From Labrenzia sp. DG1229 (GTDB taxonomy: Bacteria; Pseudomonadota; Alphaproteobacteria; Rhizobiales; Stappiaceae): a stretch of 49,877 nt of DNA. A program made the position numbers and the translations under genes. Of the stretch, positions 45,483-49,877 are shown piece after piece (the stretch's first letter is position 1; every line of letters starts with the position of its first letter). The DNA lies in contig NZ_KI928930.1 of assembly GCF_000521215.1 (NCBI RefSeq), forward strand, positions 305,572 through 355,448. Reading direction: 5' to 3'. The notes beneath the pieces are model-generated. The model made no database searches. It was given only the letters and a program-made list of their open reading frames with translations, and was not told the DNA's origin.

Positions 45483-46571
45483 TCACTTCGGATAGATCAG
45501 TTCATCGGCAAACAGCTTCAGTACGTTGGCGACGTTGTGGTCACCCTCGGCGCGCGCCTTCTTGGAGATATCCGTAAGCAGGGCGCGGGCAAGCATGGAT
45601 GGTTTGCCGATGCGTAGCGCAGCCTTGAAGACAGCCTCTGCTTCCGCCTGTGTTGTACCGGTCTTGGCAGCGACGCTCTTGCAATATTCCTCCAGGCCGC
45701 GCCTGGCATCCTTCTGCCCCTTGCGCCAGTGGGTTTCAAGCTTGTCGGGATCCGTCCGCCATTGTTCGGGAGCTTCTTCGTTGCGCTTGACGAATGTCGG
45801 ACAGCTCACCGGCTTCATGCCGCCGAAGACCCAATAGGTCGTGTAGTAGGCCATGCTGATACCTCCGTAGACCCGTGCGCCGGAATCCATGGCGTGGCCA
45901 AGTGCACGATAGAATCCATAGACCATCAGGAAGGGTGCCAGCATGCTCATGTATCCGAATACGGTGGCGGCGGCAGAGCCGGCAGCCGCGAATGTGAGCG
46001 ACATTTTCACGATCTTGAAGCCATTCAGTCCGATCGTGATCAGCTTCTCGCGCTGTTCGACCGTCAGGCCGGCGCCACCATCCGTATAGGCGCCCTTGTT
46101 GGCTTTCCAGATGTCTTCCAGGATCTGCCGGTAGTAGGTTTCTTCCTGGGAGGTAATACTCTGTGTTGCCTTGATCTTGTCGATCGTGCTGTCAATGACG
46201 TCTTGCTTGGTGATGGCTCCGCCCTTGCCCTTTTCATCGTCTTCCTCAGGCTGGGGGCCTGGATCGGGCGGAAACTCTGGGATGGACATCTGGGCCCATA
46301 CACCTTCCGAAGATGGATCGTTCAGCGCGATGATCGTTTTTGCCGCTGGATCGACGCGGGCATCGGGCCAGCGAAAGCCGAGCACGGATTTCTGAAAGTC
46401 CTTGATCATCCCTCGGGTCTTTGAACCGGACTGGCCGTCCACCACGAGCGGAATGCGCGGTGAGTGCATGAGGTCGTTGAGCCGTTGCTGGACAGCGACA
46501 ACGTCCGGCGCGCGGTTCTGGCCACTTCGGCCAACAGAGGCAGTGATCCCGATTGAGGAATAGATCGGCAT
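45483..46571 (-). CDS. protein with peptidoglycan-binding-like N-terminal domain
   Basis: A 362-residue protein of unknown function. Residues about 10-90 (SVGRSGQNRAPDVVAVQQRLNDL, VDGQSGSKTRGMIKDFQKSV) resemble a peptidoglycan-binding-like module found in many modular secreted or effector-associated proteins. A Pro/acidic linker (PEFPPDPGPQPEEDDEKGK) and a charged helical region follow, then a small hydrophobic segment (AAAGSAAATVFGYMSMLAPFLMVYGFY) and a Cys-containing C-terminal part. No signal peptide is visible. The ATG at 46571 is chosen over the in-frame TTG at 46598. It converges on the GlxA-type gene after 15 bases. Its role in this region is not evident. Confidence 0.68.
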   Translation of the reverse strand: MPIYSSIGITASVGRSGQNRAPDVVAVQQRLNDLMHSPRIPLVVDGQSGSKTRGMIKDFQKSVLGFRWPDARVDPAAKTIIALNDPSSEGVWAQMSIPEFPPDPGPQPEEDDEKGKGGAITKQDVIDSTIDKIKATQSITSQEETYYRQILEDIWKANKGAYTDGGAGLTVEQREKLITIGLNGFKIVKMSLTFAAAGSAAATVFGYMSMLAPFLMVYGFYRALGHAMDSGARVYGGISMAYYTTYWVFGGMKPVSCPTFVKRNEEAPEQWRTDPDKLETHWRKGQKDARRGLEEYCKSVAAKTGTTQAEAEAVFKAALRIGKPSMLARALLTDISKKARAEGDHNVANVLKLFADELIYPK

Positions 46572-46948
46572 GGCGGGTATCCCGGAAAAATGTTGCAAAT
46601 TGCCGCCGGATCTACGTAACCGTTCAGATCAGATGGCGTATGATGATCAAATAATCTTCCAAATATCTACAAGGCGAGGCGTTAAAAGAAGTTTTGATAC
46701 TCCTTCAACTTAGGAACAGAAATACTCACTTCCAACATTTAGTTTGTATCATTTGTATCTAATGTAACCGGCATGTAAGCCATGTACGGAATGCCCGAAT
46801 GCATTGCCGAAAACACAGAAAGCCGGAACGCCAGATCGACGCCAGTGTCGTCGCCCGGACGCGCGTGTGAGCCTCGGGCAGCAAAAGCGCCTCAAGGAAA
46901 CACGGCGGCTTTGACCCGCATGCTGCAGGGAATTGTCAAGCGAGTGCG
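46572..46948. other. gene-free interval, 377 bases
   Basis: Upstream of the peptidoglycan-binding-like gene and downstream of the FAD/GcvT gene, both on minus. The left half is AT-rich with a TTTGTATC direct repeat (46743-46750, 46752-46759), while the right half is GC-rich. I see no coding region, and no convincing terminator for the FAD/GcvT gene. Confidence 0.5.
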
Positions 46949-49413
46949 CTAGGCGCGCATGTTTGCCCCGTTCGCGTCATAGATCGGAGATCCCAGGATT
47001 TCTGCGTCGAAGAACTCTCCTAGAATTTCTACCTGCAGAGAAGTCCCCGGCGTGCTGTATTCCGTGGAAACATAGCCCATTGCCATCGAACGCTGGACAT
47101 GGTGCGCAAAACCGCCGGAAGACACATATCCGACTGCAATACCGTCCTTCAGGATCGCCTCATCAGTCGACACGTCTATCCCGTCGACATCGATCGTCAT
47201 GGTCACGAGCTTCCGCTTGACACCCTCGTCGCGGAAAGCTTGCGTCGCTTTCTTGCCGACGAAGTCCTTTTTCCAGTTGATGAAAATGTCCATGCCGCTT
47301 TCGACGGCGTTGAAATCGGGCCGATAGTCTTGCGTCCACACGCCCCAGCTCTTTTCCAGGCGCATCGACATGAGGGCACGCGCGCCGTACCAGCGATAGC
47401 CGAGATCAGCGCCGGCAGCCTCGATGGATTCGGCGAGACGGAGCAGGTATTGAGGGCGGCAATAGATCTCGTAGCCGAGTTCGCCTGAAAAGCTGATCCG
47501 GTTGAGAATGGCCGGTACGCCGGCGACAAAGCTCTGGCGTACATCACGGAACCTGAAGGCTTCCGCCGAAATGTCTTCACGCATCAGCCGTCGCAGCAAC
47601 TCGCGGGAAATCGGCCCTGACAATGCGACGCCGTGCCAGTCGTCGGACACGTTGGCATAGGACACATCCTCCGGCAGATCACGCTCGAACCACCGTCGAT
47701 GCGCTTCCTGCATTGCTCCCGATCCGAACAGCATGAAGTGCCCTTCCTCGAGGCAAGCTACAGTCAGGTCGCCGTAAAGCCGGCCGGCTTCGGTCAGCAT
47801 CGGCGTCAGCGTCAACCGGCCCGGCTTGGGTACATGGCCTGCCAGAACGCGGTCAAGATAGGCACGCGTACCGCTTCCCTTGAATTCATGCTTGGCGAAA
47901 TTGGCGATCTCGATCCCGCCGACCGCCTTGCGCACGGCATTCACTTCCCGGGCAACATAATCGTGACTGCGATTGCGCTGAAAGGTTGGGTCCTCTTGCG
48001 CATCCTCAGGCCCGTCGGCGAACCAGAGCGCATTTTCCAGACCGAAGCCCTGTCCCATCACGGCGCCTTTGGCAACCAGTCGGTCGAACAGTGCAGTCGT
48101 CTTCTGACGGCGCCCCCTGGGCAGCGTCTCGTTCGGAAATGTCATGACGAAACGGCGTTCGTAATTCTCGGTCGATTTGACGGTTCCCCAGTCAGGTGTT
48201 GCAAAGTCGCCGAAGCGGGCGACATCCATTGCCCAGACATCGATCGAAGGTTCGCCGTCGATCATCCACTCCGCCATGGTCAGGCCGACACCGCCACCCT
48301 GGCAGAACCCCGCCATGACGCCGACGGCGCACCAGTAGTTGCGCATGCCCGGTACGGGACCGATCATCGGATTGCCATCGGGGCCGAAAGTGAAGGGACC
48401 ATTGACGATGTTCTTGATGCCGGCATTGCCCATGGCCGGAATACGCTCGAAGGACATTTCGAGACGGTCCGCAACACGATCGATATCCGGCGGCAGCAAT
48501 TCATGACCGAAGCTCAAGGGGGTTCCGTCAACCTTCCAGGGAGTGCCCTTCGGTTCATAGGTCCCGAGCAGCATGCCGTGACGCTCCTGACGGAAATAGA
48601 TATTGGCTTCATAGTCGATCCCGGCAGGCAGTCGCCCTGGCTCGCCCTGCTTCATCCTTTCCTCGATCTCCGGGATCGTTTCGGTGATCAGATAGTGGTG
48701 CTCCATGGGCTGCACCGGCAGGTGCACGCCTTGCATGATGCCGACTTCCCGAGCCCACAGGCCACCGCAATTGACGATATGTTCGGCGTTGATGACGCCT
48801 TTGGGAGTGGTCACATCCCAGGATCCGTCCGTGCGCTGTGTCGTTGCGGTTGCCGGCGTATGGGTAAAATACCGGCGCCGTGATGTCGCGCTGCCTTGGC
48901 GAAGGCATAGGTCGCGCCTGACGGGTCGAGATCACCGTCCTGATCGTCCCAGAGTGCCGCATGGTAGTGTTTCGGGTCGATCAGCGGATGGCGTTTTGCA
49001 ACTTCCTCGGGACTGATGAATTCCTGGGAGAGGCCCATGTAGCGCGCCTTGGATCGTTCACGCTTGAGATAGTCGTACCAGTCCCTGGTCGATGCCAGGT
49101 AGAACCCACCGGTGATGTGAAGTCCGACGCTGTGCCCGGAGATCTCCTCGATTTCCCGGTAGAGATCAATTGTGTAGGACTGCAAGCGCGAGATGTTCGG
49201 GTCGGAACTGATGGTATGAATCTGTCCTGCCGCGTGCCAGGAGGATCCGGAGGTCAGCTCGTCACGTTCCAGGAGCACGACATCCTTCCAGCCGAACTTC
49301 GCCAGGTGAAACAGGATCGAGCAGCCGACGACCCCGCCGCCGATCACGACGACCCGCGCGTGACTTGGCAGTTTCTTGCCGCCACCGGATTCGTCTTTCT
49401 GGATCTCGGGCAT
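46949..49413 (-). pseudogene. FAD-dependent dehydrogenase/GcvT fusion (dimethylglycine/sarcosine dehydrogenase type), frameshifted
   Basis: A roughly 821-residue family protein broken by one missing base. The first frame (from ATG 49413, GAGGAG seven bases upstream) encodes the FAD domain: VVVIGGGVVGCSILFHLAKFGW, LTSGSSWHAAGQIHT with the expected flavin-linked His60, down to TYAFAKAARHHGAGI. The second frame resumes with ATATTQRTDGSWDVTTPKGVINAEHIVNCGG and runs through the GcvT domains to the end. The span is 2465 bases, one short of a multiple of three, and the fault lies near TTTTACCC at about 48857-48872 on the minus strand. Intact members oxidise N-methyl groups and pass formaldehyde to tetrahydrofolate. 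The rest is undamaged. Confidence 0.88.
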
Positions 49414-49424
49414 CTCGGATCTCC

Positions 49425-49877
49425 TCAATTGAGTGGCAGTCGCCTGAACCGGCCAGGCAGTGCGGGGTCGCGAAAATGGTCGAGTGGCCCGTTTTCGAGC
49501 AGGTGCCGATGCCAGTGCGCCAAGGCATCACGGTCCAGTGTGACACCAAGCCCGGGTCCTTCGGGAACGGCGATCACATTGTTGGTCTGCCGGAACGGGC
49601 CACCCTCGATGACGTCACCGACCTGCCAGCGGAACAGGGATTGACTCGGCTCGGTTATCCAGGGCATGGCCGCAGACATATGCAGATAGCCGGCGGTCGC
49701 GATCCCGGCATCACCGGAATAGCACCAGAAGCCGACACCCATGGCTTCGCAGGCGCCGATAAAGCGGACAGTCCTGGAGATACCGCCAAGCACTGCGAAA
49801 TTGGTGACAATGTAGTCCGGTGCGCCAAGTGCGACGGCGCGACGGATGTCCGGAGCATGCGTCGATATCCGGATGGG
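49425..49877 (-). CDS. enolase-superfamily (mandelate racemase/glucarate dehydratase-like) protein, partial
   Basis: The 3' 150 codons of a gene running off the right end; the N-terminal part, with the metal ligands and base lysines, is not in the window. Seen is THAPDIRRAVALGAPDYIVTNFAVLGGISRTVRFIGACEAMGVG, then WCYSGDAGIATAGYLHMSAAMPWITEPSQSLF and VPEGPGLGVTLDRDALAHW. This resembles the C-terminal barrel end of enolase-superfamily dehydratases. It ends 11 bases before the FAD/GcvT start, so it leads or shares an operon with it. Confidence 0.8.
   Translation of the reverse strand, partial: PIRISTHAPDIRRAVALGAPDYIVTNFAVLGGISRTVRFIGACEAMGVGFWCYSGDAGIATAGYLHMSAAMPWITEPSQSLFRWQVGDVIEGGPFRQTNNVIAVPEGPGLGVTLDRDALAHWHRHLLENGPLDHFRDPALPGRFRRLPLN

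Noticed and set aside
47633..48883. 416-codon plus-strand open frame
   Set aside because: It is antisense to the FAD/GcvT gene and its composition is not protein-like.
1..49877. CRISPR arrays, tRNA or rRNA genes, insertion sequences, phage genes
   Set aside because: I saw no spaced repeat array, no cloverleaf-like sequence with the usual arms, and no transposase or integrase motif.

Overview
The window looks like accessory catabolic DNA from a marine-type alphaproteobacterium. The Roseibium/Labrenzia/Stappia or Roseobacter neighbourhood is likely but unproven. The signs are moderately high GC, many ABC importers, MttB, CaiB and GcvT-FAD family enzymes, two AraC regulators with an amidotransferase-like N-terminus, and an enolase-superfamily protein strongly resembling hydroxyproline-betaine epimerase HpbD. 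I see no tRNA, rRNA, CRISPR array, insertion sequence or phage gene.

Layout. 1-3.1 kb: a class III CoA-transferase and a ThDP enzyme, translationally coupled and closed by a terminator. 3.2-11 kb: small regulator/enzyme pairs (SRPBCC membrane protein with an MmyB-like regulator; RidA; a VPLPA-CTERM protein beside an unknown secreted protein; a berberine-bridge FAD oxidase divergent from an HxlR regulator; a DHFR-like protein with a TetR regulator). 11.1-14 kb: panC-panB and ada. 14-20.7 kb: a minus-strand operon (ROK regulator, M20 deacylase, ribose-type binding protein, permease, YhfX-like PLP enzyme, ATPase) behind a XylR-like operator. 20.9-23.9 kb: a parallel beta-helix protein, a 3-hydroxyisobutyrate-dehydrogenase-like protein and a 40-residue membrane protein. 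24-29.5 kb: a dipeptide-type ABC importer. 30-49.9 kb: an apparent betaine / N-methyl amino acid catabolic region.

How the last region may work (inference). A GlxA-type regulator, an MttB-family methyltransferase, an HpbD-like epimerase and two SDR enzymes run on the plus strand. A GntR regulator, a DapA-family lyase/deaminase, an aldehyde dehydrogenase and a DAO-type FAD oxidoreductase run on the minus strand. The second set matches, by enzyme class, the known route cis-4-hydroxy-D-proline -> pyrroline-4-hydroxy-2-carboxylate -> alpha-ketoglutarate semialdehyde -> alpha-ketoglutarate. A FAD/GcvT demethylating dehydrogenase and a second enolase-superfamily gene lie at the right edge. MttB may supply the betaine demethylation that a Rieske oxygenase performs in the described Hpb pathway. 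A two-domain CoA-transferase whose two catalytic Asp positions both appear to be Ser sits divergently beside this region.

Three genes carry single-base frameshifts that break otherwise well-preserved proteins: yhfX-like 5' end, ribose-type binding protein, and FAD/GcvT dehydrogenase. At least two are at or near homopolymer runs. They may be assembly errors or real decay, and they decide whether two of the systems here work.
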